The notes under the pieces were generated by a model. That model was not told the DNA's origin. It made no database searches and saw only the letters and a program-made list of their open reading frames with translations. From assembly GCA_015064555.1 (NCBI GenBank), contig SVRZ01000001.1, positions 1-64,000 on the forward strand: a DNA stretch of 64,000 nt. The letters run 5' to 3'. Position numbers and translations under genes: made by a program. The stretch is from Oscillospiraceae bacterium. Lineage in GTDB: Bacteria; Bacillota; Clostridia; Oscillospirales; CAG-272. Of the stretch, positions 54,616 to 64,000 are shown piece after piece (positions within the stretch are counted from its first letter, which is position 1; every line of letters starts with the position of its first letter).

Positions 54616-55517
54616 GAGCTATTTTCCGAAAAGTCAGCCCCCTGAGCTGTCCGACTCTCCCGAAGGAGCGCATTTATCCCCTCTATGACCGAATTTTTAT
54701 CCTTATTCCATAGTGGTGCTATGAGAAGCTCGGGCGGACAGTCGCCTGTCAGTCTGTGCACAACTGTGTCGGGTGATATATTTCTCAAAACGTAGACAGC
54801 CCGGTTAATATAGCTCTCACGGTCTATCGGCTCGTATTCGCCGCGGCGGTACATTTCCGCAAGCTTCGTCCCCTCCGCAACGTATACCGAATGAATCTTG
54901 ATACCAAAGGGGCGTGCAAGATTTACTGTGCGAACGGTTTCAGCCAGCTCTTCGTCCCCCTCCCCCGGAAGTCCTATCATAAGATGAGTCACCGCAGGAA
55001 TATTGTATTTATGAAGAATACGCATAGCCTCAAGATATACCTCTGTCCTGTAACCGCGGTTTATAAGCTCTGCCGTCCTGTCGCTCGCGGTCTGAAGCCC
55101 GAGCTCCACCCATACGTCAACCCTGTCGCGGTAGGATGCTATGAGCGCGGCTATCTCGTCGGTGATGCAATCGGGACGCGTGCCTATCGCAAGGCAGACT
55201 ATCCTTCTATCTATGAGTGCCGAATCATAGCGAGCTCTGAGGGTAGCCACATCGGCATAGGTATTCGTGAAATTCTGAAAATAAGCTATAAAAAGATCCG
55301 AGTCGGATGCCGAGAAAAGTCCGCGCACAACCTGATCGCGTATACCTAAAGACGCGTCTATATGCTCGCCCGAGCCTCGCTCGCTGCAGTATATGCAGCC
55401 GCCCGTGCCGCATCTGCCGTCACGGTTAGGACAGCTGAAGCCGCCGTCAATACATATCTTGCGTACACGTCTGCCGTATTTTTCACGCAGATATCCGCTG
55501 AGGTTATTGTAAAGCAC
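54606..55517 (-). CDS. Radical SAM protein, TIGR01212/YhcC family
   Basis: CIDGGFSCPNRDGRCGTGGCIYCSERGSG, AYFQNFTNTYA, WVELGLQTASD, THLMIGLPGEG. Confidence 0.92.
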   Translation of the reverse strand: MLYNNLSGYLREKYGRRVRKICIDGGFSCPNRDGRCGTGGCIYCSERGSGEHIDASLGIRDQVVRGLFSASDSDLFIAYFQNFTNTYADVATLRARYDSALIDRRIVCLAIGTRPDCITDEIAALIASYRDRVDVWVELGLQTASDRTAELINRGYRTEVYLEAMRILHKYNIPAVTHLMIGLPGEGDEELAETVRTVNLARPFGIKIHSVYVAEGTKLAEMYRRGEYEPIDRESYINRAVYVLRNISPDTVVHRLTGDCPPELLIAPLWNKDKNSVIEGINALLRESRTAQGADFSENSSQS

Positions 55518-55643
55518 GCATCCGTCCTTCCTTTCTTTTTTGTTAGAAATACATCATATGCCGGGCGCGGGAGCATGAGCTTCCGCGCAGGAAAATTGCC
55601 TGCGGTAATGAAATACCAAGCATAGGATTTATTAACCAAAAAA

Positions 55644-55664
55644 GGGTAGCTCAATGAGCTACCC
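55644..55664. terminator. Hairpin terminator downstream of tRNA-Thr (usable on both strands)
   Basis: AAAAGGGTAGCTC-aat-GAGCTACCCTTTTT. Confidence 0.8.
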
Positions 55665-55672
55665 TTTTTCTT

Positions 55673-55748
55673 TGGAGCTGCTACCCAGATTCGAACTGGG
55701 GACCTCATCCTTACCAAGGATGTGCTCTACCAACTGAGCCATAGCAGC
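55673..55748 (-). tRNA. tRNA-Thr(GGT), CCA encoded
   Basis: Reverse complement GCTGCTATGGCTCAGTTGGTAGAGCACATCCTTGGTAAGGATGAGGTCCCCAGTTCGAATCTGGGTAGCAGCTCCA folds as a cloverleaf; anticodon loop TTGGTAA. Confidence 0.95.
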
Positions 55749-55957
55749 ATGCCCTCGCAGGCTCTTGCCCACATGGACTTTTACATTATATCAAATACTT
55801 TTCGTTTTGTCAATACGTTTTTAAAAATATTTTTTCATTTTTTCTACAGCTTCTATCCTTTTTTATTTTAATCGCTAATATCATTGACTTTTGAAGACAT
55901 CCGTGTTAATATTGATTGTGATTTTCAATACAACGATTTCAGATGAAAGGAACAGCT

Positions 55958-56923
55958 ATGAAAGAAAACACAAAAGGCTCGGTGTTTTTCACCAACCCGA
56001 TAGTCTTAACAGCTATCGCCCTGCTCTGCTGTGCACTTTGGGGCAGCGCAACACCGTTTATAAAGATAGGATACGGGCTTCTGCTCCCCGAAAAGGACGT
56101 GCCCTCCACCATACTCTTCGCAGGAATAAGATTCTTCTTCGCGGGTCTGCTTACAATAATCATTTTCAGCATTGCAAGGAAGAAGCTGCTCGTTCCCAAG
56201 AAGGAGAATCTCGGCAGAGTCGGTATAGTATGCATATTCCAGACCGTCCTTCAGTACATATTCTTCTACGTCGGACTGGCTAATACAAGCGGAGTCAAGG
56301 GTACTATACTCACAGGCTCCTCCACCTTCTTCGCAATAATCATATCCTCGCTCATATTCAGGCAGGAGAAGCTCACGGCAAAGAAAATAGTTGCCTGCGT
56401 GCTCGGTCTTGGCGGAATCGTGGCGATCAACCTGAACGGACTCAACCTCAGTATGAATTTCCTGGGTGACGGCTTTGCCATCTTCTCGGCTATATCTTTG
56501 GCTATATCCTCGGTTCTCATAAAGAAATTTTCGGCTCACGAGGACCCCGTTACGATAAGCGGATATCAGTTCGTTGCAGGCGGTGCCTTTATGGTCGCGC
56601 TCGGTCTTATCCTCGGCGGTAAGATAAAGCTCGGCAGCTTTGGCGGAATTATGGTGCTGGTCTATCTCTCCTTCCTCTCGGCTATCGCATATTCGCTCTG
56701 GGGAATACTCCTTAAGTATAACCCCGTGTCGAAGGTTACAGTATTCAGCTTCACAACACCCGTATTCGGAGTCCTGCTCACCCTGCTCCTTCTCAACGAG
56801 GATAGCAAGGTGTCTATAGTAAATATAATAATCGCACTTCTTCTTGTTTCGCTCGGTATCTTCATTCTCAATTACTCAAAGGCTAAAAGATCGGATGCCG
56901 CGACCGAGACAGTAAAGGAATAA
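55958..56923 (+). CDS. EamA/DMT-family transporter
   Basis: 10-TM pattern; ALLCCALWGSATPFIKIGY, LSAIAYSLWGILLKYNPVSKVTVFSFTTPVFGVLLTLLLLNE. Confidence 0.92.
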   Translation: MKENTKGSVFFTNPIVLTAIALLCCALWGSATPFIKIGYGLLLPEKDVPSTILFAGIRFFFAGLLTIIIFSIARKKLLVPKKENLGRVGIVCIFQTVLQYIFFYVGLANTSGVKGTILTGSSTFFAIIISSLIFRQEKLTAKKIVACVLGLGGIVAINLNGLNLSMNFLGDGFAIFSAISLAISSVLIKKFSAHEDPVTISGYQFVAGGAFMVALGLILGGKIKLGSFGGIMVLVYLSFLSAIAYSLWGILLKYNPVSKVTVFSFTTPVFGVLLTLLLLNEDSKVSIVNIIIALLLVSLGIFILNYSKAKRSDAATETVKE

Positions 56924-57016
56924 ATACATCTCGCACACCGGAACGTTCCTAAAAAAACAAGCTCGCAAGGAGTAAAAAACACACAGGGCTCCGCGCGGTA
57001 AAGAGAGGTAATGCTT

Positions 57017-58117
57017 ATGTCAAACATTTTAAAATATTCCCCTGCGGTCTTTGCCGTAGGAAATAATTACAAAATATTTGTCCCCGTCAACGAAAGCTCG
57101 GTTATGTGGGTGAAGGTCGGAGATGAATGCTATTACGATGATGCAAACGGTGTTTTGCGCTCGTCTGTGAATATGCACAAAATGACCGTGCCCATGGAGA
57201 TGCTCGACCGTGTCAAAAAATACACCGTCTGCTATCGGAAAATGACAGAGCGAAAGCCTTACTTCTCTGTGACGGGCGAGGTCGAACAGATCGAATATGA
57301 TTTCTATCCCTTAAAGAAGGATCACTACAATATATTTCATATAGCGGACGCACACGGAATGGTAAGTGCACCGGTTGCGGCGGCAGACACATTCCGCCGC
57401 GAATACGGAGAGATAGACCTTCTTGTGCTCAACGGCGACGTAATAGATCATAGCGGAGATATAAAAAACTTCGACGTCATATACGACATCATCTCGCGCA
57501 TAACAAAGGGCGAGCACGCGGTAGTCTTCTCGCGCGGAAACCACGATACCCGTGGTATTTATGCCGAGAATATAGTCGATCACACCCCCACCCGCGACGG
57601 ATATTCATATTTTTCGTTCAGGCTCGGCAGTCTTTGGGGATTGGTGCTCGATTGCGGAGAGGATAAGGACGATTCCCACGCGGAATACGGAAACACCAAC
57701 TGCTGCCACGCATTCAGAATAGGTGAGACGCGCTATCTTGAGTCGCTTATTGCAAATGCCGATCGGGAATACGCCGCAGAGGGTGTCACCGAAAGGCTTA
57801 TTATCGCACACTCCCCCTTCACCAAGCGCTTCAATCCGCCCTTCAACATAGAGGAGGATATATACGCGCACTGGACCTCCCTTATATCGAATAACATAAA
57901 CCCGGAGCTTCTCCTTTGCGGTCACACGCATAAGGCAAGCATCTATCTTCCGGGCAGCAAGGATGATGCCTACGGTCAATCCTTTCCCACCGTGGTGGCG
58001 GCAGAGCCAAACAGAAGGATAGACTACTTTATCGGCGGCGGCTTTGCCGTACGCGCGGACGGAATGAGTTATGTCCTTTGCGATGATAAGATCATAAAGG
58101 AAGTACACCGTATCTGA
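57017..58117 (+). CDS. Metallophosphoesterase (calcineurin-like)
   Basis: HIADAHG, LLVLNGDVIDH, VVFSRGNHDTRG, LLLCGHTHKAS. Confidence 0.92.
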   Translation: MSNILKYSPAVFAVGNNYKIFVPVNESSVMWVKVGDECYYDDANGVLRSSVNMHKMTVPMEMLDRVKKYTVCYRKMTERKPYFSVTGEVEQIEYDFYPLKKDHYNIFHIADAHGMVSAPVAAADTFRREYGEIDLLVLNGDVIDHSGDIKNFDVIYDIISRITKGEHAVVFSRGNHDTRGIYAENIVDHTPTRDGYSYFSFRLGSLWGLVLDCGEDKDDSHAEYGNTNCCHAFRIGETRYLESLIANADREYAAEGVTERLIIAHSPFTKRFNPPFNIEEDIYAHWTSLISNNINPELLLCGHTHKASIYLPGSKDDAYGQSFPTVVAAEPNRRIDYFIGGGFAVRADGMSYVLCDDKIIKEVHRI

Positions 58118-58158
58118 AGCATACATATAATTTCCCCATGCATTATCACAAATAAGGT

Positions 58159-58203
58159 AAAAAGCCTTATACATTCGGTACGACCGAATGTATAAGGCTT
58201 TTT
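58159..58203. terminator. Bidirectional terminator between convergent genes
   Basis: AAAAAGCCTTATACATTCGGTACGACCGAATGTATAAGGCTTTTT perfect palindrome. Confidence 0.9.
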
Positions 58204-58248
58204 ACTTATATTGAGAATAATTGTTTACAAAATACGGCAAATGTAAAA

Positions 58249-60135
58249 TCAATGCTTTATTCCAAGCTTAATAAGTAATACACTTATGTCAGCAGGATTA
58301 ACACCGCTTATTCTTGATGCTTGACCGATGCTTGCCGGGCGTATTGCCGAGAGCTTTTCTGCAGCCTCAAGCCTGAGACCTGTTATTGCGAAGTAGTCTA
58401 TGTCGGGCGGCAGGATCATTCTTTCAAGATGCGATACGCGCTCGACCTCGGCAAGCTGACGCTTGATGTAGCCGTCATATTTGACGGTTATTTCGGCAGT
58501 AGTTCTTATAGCAGGCGAGAGCTCGGGGCGCTCCTTATCTATCTTTGCGAGCGCATCATAGCTGAGCTCAGGCCGGCGCAGAAGCTCGGCAAGCTTTGCA
58601 CCCGTGGTGATTGGCGTTGAGCCGAAGGATGCAAGCAGCTCGTTCACCTCCGCGCTCGGAGGTATATTCGTTTTCTCTATACGGCTCACCTCTTCCTCGG
58701 TAAGCCTGCGCTTCTCGAGAAATGTCGAATATCTTTCGTCCGAGATAAGTCCTATCCTGTGTCCGATCTCGGTGAGTCTTACGTCTGCGTTATCCTGTCT
58801 TAAAAAAAGCCTGTACTCGCTCCTCGAGGTCATCATTCTGTAGGGCTCGTTCGTGCCCTTGGTGACGAGATCGTCAATAAGGGTGCCTATATACGAGGTG
58901 GCGCGCGGCAGGATAAGCGGATCACGCCCTAGGGCGGCAAGAGCGGCGTTTGCTCCTGCAACGAGTCCCTGAGCTGCCGCCTCCTCATACCCGGACGTGC
59001 CATTGAACTGACCTGCTCCGTAAAGTCCGCCGATGCGCTTGAATTCAAGTGTCGGCAAGAGCTCGGTCGGATCAACGCTGTCGTATTCTATAGCATAGGC
59101 ATAGCGCATTATTTCGGCATTCTCGAAGCCATCAAGGCTCCTGAGCATCTCATACTGCACGTCGGTTGGCATCGAGGTCGAGAAGCCCTGAATATACATT
59201 TCATCGGTGTCCGCACCGCAGGGCTCAACAAAAAGCTGATGCCTTTCCTTGTCGGCAAAGCGGACGAGCTTGGTTTCTATCGAGGGGCAATAGCGCGGCC
59301 CTGTGCCGACTATGTTACCCGAATACATAGCACTTCTTTCAAGGTTTTCGGTAATTATCCTATGCGTTTGCCGATTTGTGTAGACTATATGGCAGTCAAC
59401 CGCCCTGTGAGTTATACGGGCAGGATCCGAGCGCACAGAGAAGGGTGTTGCCACCTCCTCGCCGCTCTGGACCTCAAGCCGCGAAAAGTCTATACTCCTG
59501 CGGTGTACCCTGGCAGGCGTGCCTGTCTTAAAGCGGCGAAGCTCTATACCGAGCCTACGCAAAGAATCAGAGAGCCCCTCTGCAGGCATCATTCCGTCCG
59601 GCCCCGCGGAATAGGACTTATCCCCGACAAAGATCACGCTGTCAAGGAAGGTTCCTGTCGCAATAACGACTTTTTTCGCATACCAGCGCTCCCCGAGTGC
59701 CGTGATGATGCCTGCGACCGAAAGAGATGCCTCATCGCCTTCTGTCAGTATATCCACCACCTGCCCCTGTATAAGGCGCAGATTCTGCTCGCACTCAAGC
59801 GTGCGCTTCATATATCTTTTGTAGGCGTCCCTATCCGCCTGTGTTCTTTTTGAGTGAACGGCAGCACCCTTGCCGAGGTTCAGCGTCCTGGACTGTAAGG
59901 TCGCCTTATCCGCCGCGTAGCCCATTTCACCGCCGAGTGCATCGATCTCGAAAACGAGATGCCCTTTTGCACTGCCTCCGACAGAGGGGTTACAAGGCAT
60001 ATTTCCAACCGCATCAAGATTAGTGGTAAAAACCACCGTATCCGCGCCTATTCTTGCTGAGGCAAGAGCCGCCTCTATGCCTGCGTGTCCCGCGCCGATG
60101 ACTATAACGTCGGCATTAAAATCTTTCTTAAGCAT
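58249..60135 (-). CDS. mnmG: tRNA uridine-5-carboxymethylaminomethyl modification enzyme MnmG/GidA
   Basis: VIVIGAGHAGIEAALASARIG, GNMPCNPSVGGSAKGHLVFEIDALGGEMG, GRDPLILPRATSYIGTLIDDLVTKG. Confidence 0.98.
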   Translation of the reverse strand: MLKKDFNADVIVIGAGHAGIEAALASARIGADTVVFTTNLDAVGNMPCNPSVGGSAKGHLVFEIDALGGEMGYAADKATLQSRTLNLGKGAAVHSKRTQADRDAYKRYMKRTLECEQNLRLIQGQVVDILTEGDEASLSVAGIITALGERWYAKKVVIATGTFLDSVIFVGDKSYSAGPDGMMPAEGLSDSLRRLGIELRRFKTGTPARVHRRSIDFSRLEVQSGEEVATPFSVRSDPARITHRAVDCHIVYTNRQTHRIITENLERSAMYSGNIVGTGPRYCPSIETKLVRFADKERHQLFVEPCGADTDEMYIQGFSTSMPTDVQYEMLRSLDGFENAEIMRYAYAIEYDSVDPTELLPTLEFKRIGGLYGAGQFNGTSGYEEAAAQGLVAGANAALAALGRDPLILPRATSYIGTLIDDLVTKGTNEPYRMMTSRSEYRLFLRQDNADVRLTEIGHRIGLISDERYSTFLEKRRLTEEEVSRIEKTNIPPSAEVNELLASFGSTPITTGAKLAELLRRPELSYDALAKIDKERPELSPAIRTTAEITVKYDGYIKRQLAEVERVSHLERMILPPDIDYFAITGLRLEAAEKLSAIRPASIGQASRISGVNPADISVLLIKLGIKH

Positions 60136-60158
60136 TCTTTTTCCCTTCCCGAAAAGGA

Positions 60159-60932
60159 TTAAAATCTGATTCTCTTAACAGAGCTGACGCGCGAGGATGC
60201 ATCATCTATATCAAAGATAACTCCGTCCGCCACCGCATTTCCCTCGGCACATTTGAACTTACCGGGAAGCTTTGTCTTCATTTTAAATATAACTGAGCCT
60301 ATCTCCATACCGAGAATTCCGCCGCTCTCACCGCACATACCGAGATCGGTAACGTAGCCTGTGCCGTTCGGCAGGACCGAGAGATCGGCAGTCGGCACGT
60401 GGGTATGCGTGCCGAATATAACGTTAATCTTGCCATCAAACGAATGAGCTATGGCAAGCTTTTCGCCTGTTGCCTCCGCGTGGATATCGAGGATCGAGAA
60501 ATCGTAATTTCCTCTCTCAAGATCAAGAACCGCCTCTATAAAAGAGTATGGCGAGTCGAGTTGTGGATCAATATGGACCACTCCGAGCACATTCATAACG
60601 AGAACACGGCAGCTTCCGCAATTTATCACGGTATAGCCCCTCCCGGGCGCAGATGCTCCGTAATTGAGCGGCCTTATCACCTCCGGCATCTCGTCAAGCA
60701 TACCTTGCGCCGACTGATTCTGCATGGTGTGATTTCCGCCCGTGATAACGTCTGCGCCCGAGCGCAGAAGATTCTCCGCCCCCTCGGCACTTATACCGGT
60801 TATAAAGGATGCGTTTTCCCCGTTTACCACGCAGAAATCAATACCGTATTTTTTTCTTACACTCCATAGATTTTTCTCAAGATGTAAAAGCCCTCCGCGA
60901 CTCGTTACATCTCCGATTGCCAGAATTTTCAA
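60159..60932 (-). CDS. ymdB: YmdB-family metallophosphoesterase (TIGR00282)
   Basis: MKILAIGDVTSRGGL, FCVVNGENAS, VITGGNHTM, DIHAEATGEKLAIAHSFDGKINVIFGTHTHVPTAD. Confidence 0.93.
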   Translation of the reverse strand: MKILAIGDVTSRGGLLHLEKNLWSVRKKYGIDFCVVNGENASFITGISAEGAENLLRSGADVITGGNHTMQNQSAQGMLDEMPEVIRPLNYGASAPGRGYTVINCGSCRVLVMNVLGVVHIDPQLDSPYSFIEAVLDLERGNYDFSILDIHAEATGEKLAIAHSFDGKINVIFGTHTHVPTADLSVLPNGTGYVTDLGMCGESGGILGMEIGSVIFKMKTKLPGKFKCAEGNAVADGVIFDIDDASSRVSSVKRIRF

Positions 60933-61025
60933 GCTTGTTTCTCTTTTCTACCGGGCATTGCCCGAAATGTTTTTGCAAGTTCACCCAAGAGCTTATCTCG
61001 AGGACTCACCCGATTTTTTAAACAG

Positions 61026-61067
61026 AAAGAGTGAACAAAACAGCCTTAACTGCCATATTCACTCTTT
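61026..61067 (-). terminator. Hairpin downstream of rny and its repeats, possible terminator
   Basis: AAAGAGTGAA...TTCACTCTTT with a T-rich 3' flank on the minus strand. Confidence 0.55.
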
Positions 61068-61113
61068 ACCGTTAAGGTATATTTACTTCTTTTAACAAAT
61101 TGAAGTTTTTGCG

Positions 61114-61612
61114 CTTTTGAGGAGGGCAGATTCGGATGATAATCGTCGTTCTTCACACCGACAGGCGTACAAGCGTACGTCGAGGTGAGAAAACAGCAAT
61201 CAGCGCCTGATACGTCCAAAATTCCCGACTCTTTCAAAAACTTGACCTTTTGAGGAGGACAGATTCGGATGATAACCGTCGTTCTTCGCACCGACAGGCG
61301 TACAAGCGTACGTCGAGGTGAGAAAACGGCAATCAGCACCTGATACGTCCAAAATTCCCCACTCTGTCAAAAGCTTGACCTTTTGAGGAGGACAGATTCG
61401 GATGATAATCGTCGTTATTCACACCGACAGGCGTACAAGCGTACGTCGAGGTGAGAAAACGGCAATCAGCACCTGATACGTCCAATTTCCCGACTCTGTC
61501 AAAAGCTTGACCTTTTGAGGAGGACAGATTTGGATGATAATCGTCGTTCTTCACACCGACAGGCGTACAAGCGTACGTCGAGGTGAGAAAACGGCGATTA
61601 GCGCCGAATATG
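61114..61612. repeat. Four tandem ~133-bp direct repeats
   Basis: Copies begin with CTTTTGAGGAG(G)ACAGATT at 61114, 61247, 61380 and 61512; each contains CACCGACAGGCGTACAAGCGTACGTCGAGGTG. Confidence 0.95.
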
Positions 61613-61624
61613 TCCCCTCAAAAG

Positions 61625-63166
61625 TTATTTAGCGTAGTCGACGGTGCGACTCTCTCTTATTACACTAACCTTAATCTGTCCGGGATAATCGAGTTCGCTT
61701 TCTATTTTCTTTGCTATATCGCGGGCGAGGATCTTCATTTTATCATCGTCTATAAGCTCGGGTTTAACCATAATTCTGACCTCGCGGCCTGCCTGGATAG
61801 CGAAGGTCTTTTCTACACCCTCGAAGTCTGCAGCGACCTCCTCGAGCTTCTGGAGGCGCTTGATATAATTCTCGACGTCCTCGCGGCGAGCGCCGGGACG
61901 TGCTGCGCTGAGCGCGTCTGCCGCCTGGATAATGAAATCGAGGATGGTGACGGGATCAACGTCATTATGGTGAGCCTCTATAGCATGGATTATATCCTTA
62001 TGCTCACGATACTTTTTGGCGATATCGACACCGAGCTGAATATGTGAGCCCTCCGCCTCGGCGGTAACAGACTTACCTATATCGTGAAGAAGACCTGCGC
62101 GGCGAGCGGCAGCAACGTCAGCACCGAGCTCGTCCGCAATAACACCTGCGAGCATTGAAACCTCAATAGAGTGACGAAGAGCATTCTGACCGTAAGAGGT
62201 GCGGTACTTCATACGTCCGAGGAGCTTTATGAGCTCGGGATGGAGACCGTGAACGTTTGTTTCGAACACAGCACGCTCTCCTGCCTGCTTAATGGAATTT
62301 TCCACCTCGCGGCGAGCCTTTTCTACCATCTCCTCTATTCTTGCGGGATGTATTCTACCGTCGGAAACGAGCTTTTCGAGCGCGATACGTGCTATTTCTC
62401 GACGCACGGGATCGAATCCGGAGACGGTAATAACGTCGGGCGTATCGTCTATAATAAGCTCAACGCCGGTAAGGTTTTCGATAGTTCTTATGTTTCTTCC
62501 CTCGCGACCTATTATTCTGCCCTTCATTTCATCGCTGGGTATCTGAACCACCGATATTGCTATTTCGCTGACGTGATCTGCGGCACAGCGCTGGATCGCA
62601 AGAGAGAGGATATCCTTCGCACGGCTATCCGCCTCCTCCTTGAATTTCTCCTCATACTCTGCTATCTTCATAGCAGTTTCATGCTGCATTTCGGTATCGA
62701 GTCTTGCAACGAGGTCTGCCTTAGCCTCCTCACTTGTGAGACCTGCGATTCTTTCGAGAGTTGCTATCTGAGCCTGAAGAGTAGCATCGGTCTTCTCCTT
62801 GAGGCTATCGATTTCAGCGCGCTTTTCCTGAATGAGAGCCTCCTTCTTTTCAAGGCCTTCGATCTTAGCGTCCAGTGCTTCCTCCTTCTGAGCAATTCTT
62901 CTTTCCTGTCTTGAAACCTCCTTACGACGCTCCTTAACGTCGAAATCGGCCTCCTTTTTCATCTGGAATATTTCATCCTTAGCGGCAAATATAGCTTCCT
63001 TCTTAGTGGTTTCCGCATTTTTTATTGCGTCCTCAAGGATCTTCTTTGCCTGTTCCTCGGCAGAGCCTGTCTTTTTCTCTGCCACCGTTTTTCTTATAAT
63101 AAAGCCTGCGCCGCAACCTACTGCGAGACCGCCGACGAGGCCGATTATCAAAGATAACGCATCCAT
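61625..63166 (-). CDS. rny: Ribonuclease Y
   Basis: N-terminal TM, KH domain [42 protein letters not shown] domain [19 protein letters not shown]. Confidence 0.97.
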   Translation of the reverse strand: MDALSLIIGLVGGLAVGCGAGFIIRKTVAEKKTGSAEEQAKKILEDAIKNAETTKKEAIFAAKDEIFQMKKEADFDVKERRKEVSRQERRIAQKEEALDAKIEGLEKKEALIQEKRAEIDSLKEKTDATLQAQIATLERIAGLTSEEAKADLVARLDTEMQHETAMKIAEYEEKFKEEADSRAKDILSLAIQRCAADHVSEIAISVVQIPSDEMKGRIIGREGRNIRTIENLTGVELIIDDTPDVITVSGFDPVRREIARIALEKLVSDGRIHPARIEEMVEKARREVENSIKQAGERAVFETNVHGLHPELIKLLGRMKYRTSYGQNALRHSIEVSMLAGVIADELGADVAAARRAGLLHDIGKSVTAEAEGSHIQLGVDIAKKYREHKDIIHAIEAHHNDVDPVTILDFIIQAADALSAARPGARREDVENYIKRLQKLEEVAADFEGVEKTFAIQAGREVRIMVKPELIDDDKMKILARDIAKKIESELDYPGQIKVSVIRESRTVDYAK

Positions 63167-63268
63167 TATGGCAACTTCCTTTCCTTTTTTGATTTTTATA
63201 AACGATTAGTTTAAAGAGATTGTATTTATAAAATGCAAAGATCTTTTTGCGAATAATCGTACTATTTT

Positions 63269-63297
63269 ATTATATAATAATTTACAAGCAAAGTCAA
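63269..63297 (-). promoter_or_regulatory. Predicted sigma-A promoter of rny
   Basis: Reverse complement TTGACT-N17-TATAAT. Confidence 0.65.
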
Positions 63298-63455
63298 TAT
63301 ATTTTAAACAAAAAAGCCACGGGTGGTGGTTTTTTATCCGATTCTTTTTATCTTTTCCCGGTGGGATAGTTTGTTTTTTTACAAGATAAATAGCAATCGC
63401 AAGGCTTTTTTGCTTAATGTTAACAAAAAATTCATATATTTTAATTAAAATACCC

Positions 63456-63484
63456 TTGACACGCACCGAAAAATGTATTATAGT
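63456..63484 (+). promoter_or_regulatory. Predicted sigma-A promoter of hrcA
   Basis: TTGACA-N17-TATAGT immediately upstream of CIRCE. Confidence 0.75.
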
Positions 63485-63497
63485 ATAGACGGTTGAT

Positions 63498-63524
63498 TTA
63501 GCACTCTGATATGTTAAGTGCTAA
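63498..63524 (+). promoter_or_regulatory. CIRCE operator (HrcA binding site)
   Basis: TTAGCACTC-TGATATGTT-AAGTGCTAA; one mismatch to TTAGCACTC-N9-GAGTGCTAA. Confidence 0.93.
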
Positions 63525-63543
63525 AAGAGAGGAGTTGTACAGT

Positions 63544-64000
63544 ATGGACGAAAGCAGGCTCAGTAAAAGAAAGCAGCAGATCCTGAAGGCGATAATAGAT
63601 GCGCACATAAGTCACGGAGAGCCGGTCGGCTCAAAGTTTCTCTCGCAGGACGTTCATATAAGCGCCTCATCCGCAACCATAAGAAACGAGATGGCCGAGC
63701 TTGAGGAGATGGGATATCTCGAGCAGCCACATACCTCCGCGGGCAGAGTCCCCTCGGTTCTCGGTTACAGATACTACGTAGATTCGCTGGTCCGTCAGTA
63801 TGCTGAGACGAAGAACGAGATAGACGAAATGAACGAAAAGCTTCGCTACAAGCTCACTGAAATGGACCAGATACTTGCCGAGGCATCGCACCTCGCATCC
63901 TCGTTCACAGATTACACGGGTATAGCCTTCAAGACCGGAGTCGGCAAGGTTCGCATCAACAGATTCGATGCGGTCTACATCTCCGAGAGGAGCTTTCATC
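63544..64000 (+). CDS. hrcA: Heat-inducible transcription repressor HrcA (truncated by window end)
   Basis: MDESRLSKRKQQILKAIIDAHISHGEPVGSKFLS...SSATIRNEMAELEEMGYLEQPHTSAGRVPS. Confidence 0.95.
   Translation, partial: MDESRLSKRKQQILKAIIDAHISHGEPVGSKFLSQDVHISASSATIRNEMAELEEMGYLEQPHTSAGRVPSVLGYRYYVDSLVRQYAETKNEIDEMNEKLRYKLTEMDQILAEASHLASSFTDYTGIAFKTGVGKVRINRFDAVYISERSFH

Noticed and set aside
61046-61554. ORFs 61046..61339 and 61333..61554 repeating LDVSGADC(R/C)FLTSTYACTPVGV.NDDYHPNL
   Set aside because: They come from the tandem DNA repeat; the 133-nt period shifts frame between copies and no convincing RBS is present, so they are treated as non-coding pending ribosome profiling.
61114-61612. 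Possible CRISPR array
   Set aside because: The repeat unit is contiguous ~133 bp with no unique spacers and no cas genes nearby.
63667-63999. Minus-strand ORF at the right edge
   Set aside because: Antisense to hrcA, which has promoter, CIRCE, RBS and clear HrcA N-terminal sequence.

Overview
Chromosomal window from a spore-forming Firmicute, most likely Clostridia: it carries dipicolinate synthase dpaA/dpaB, RNase Y-YmdB, and hrcA with a CIRCE operator. No rRNA, CRISPR array or transposase was seen. The left edge (about 1-145) looks like the end of an integrated element abutting the 5' half of a tRNA-Ser gene cut at the anticodon loop. The most unusual region is a densely packed minus-strand locus, about 20.9 kb down to 1.9 kb. 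It appears to be one 11-gene operon behind a single good promoter: four secreted proteins with SipW/TasA-type signal sequences (one 1929 aa, with InlB-like repeats and a C-terminal Hint/intein-like domain), a SipW-type signal peptidase, a membrane-anchored McrB-like AAA+ ATPase, a zinc-ribbon partner protein, an ABC exporter whose ATPase has a TolA-like Lys/Ala/Glu extension, a beta-helix-like membrane protein and an InlB-repeat lipoprotein. I treat this as the best candidate for an undescribed cell-surface assembly system. Other notable items: four tandem ~133-bp structured repeats between rny and ymdB; CTCG-centred hairpin modules at several intergenic sites; a permuted, doubly membrane-anchored GH3 enzyme; a Gld-like ABC exporter locus with three large extracytoplasmic subunits; and a tRNA-Thr. 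All assignments come from reading motifs by eye; no database search was run.
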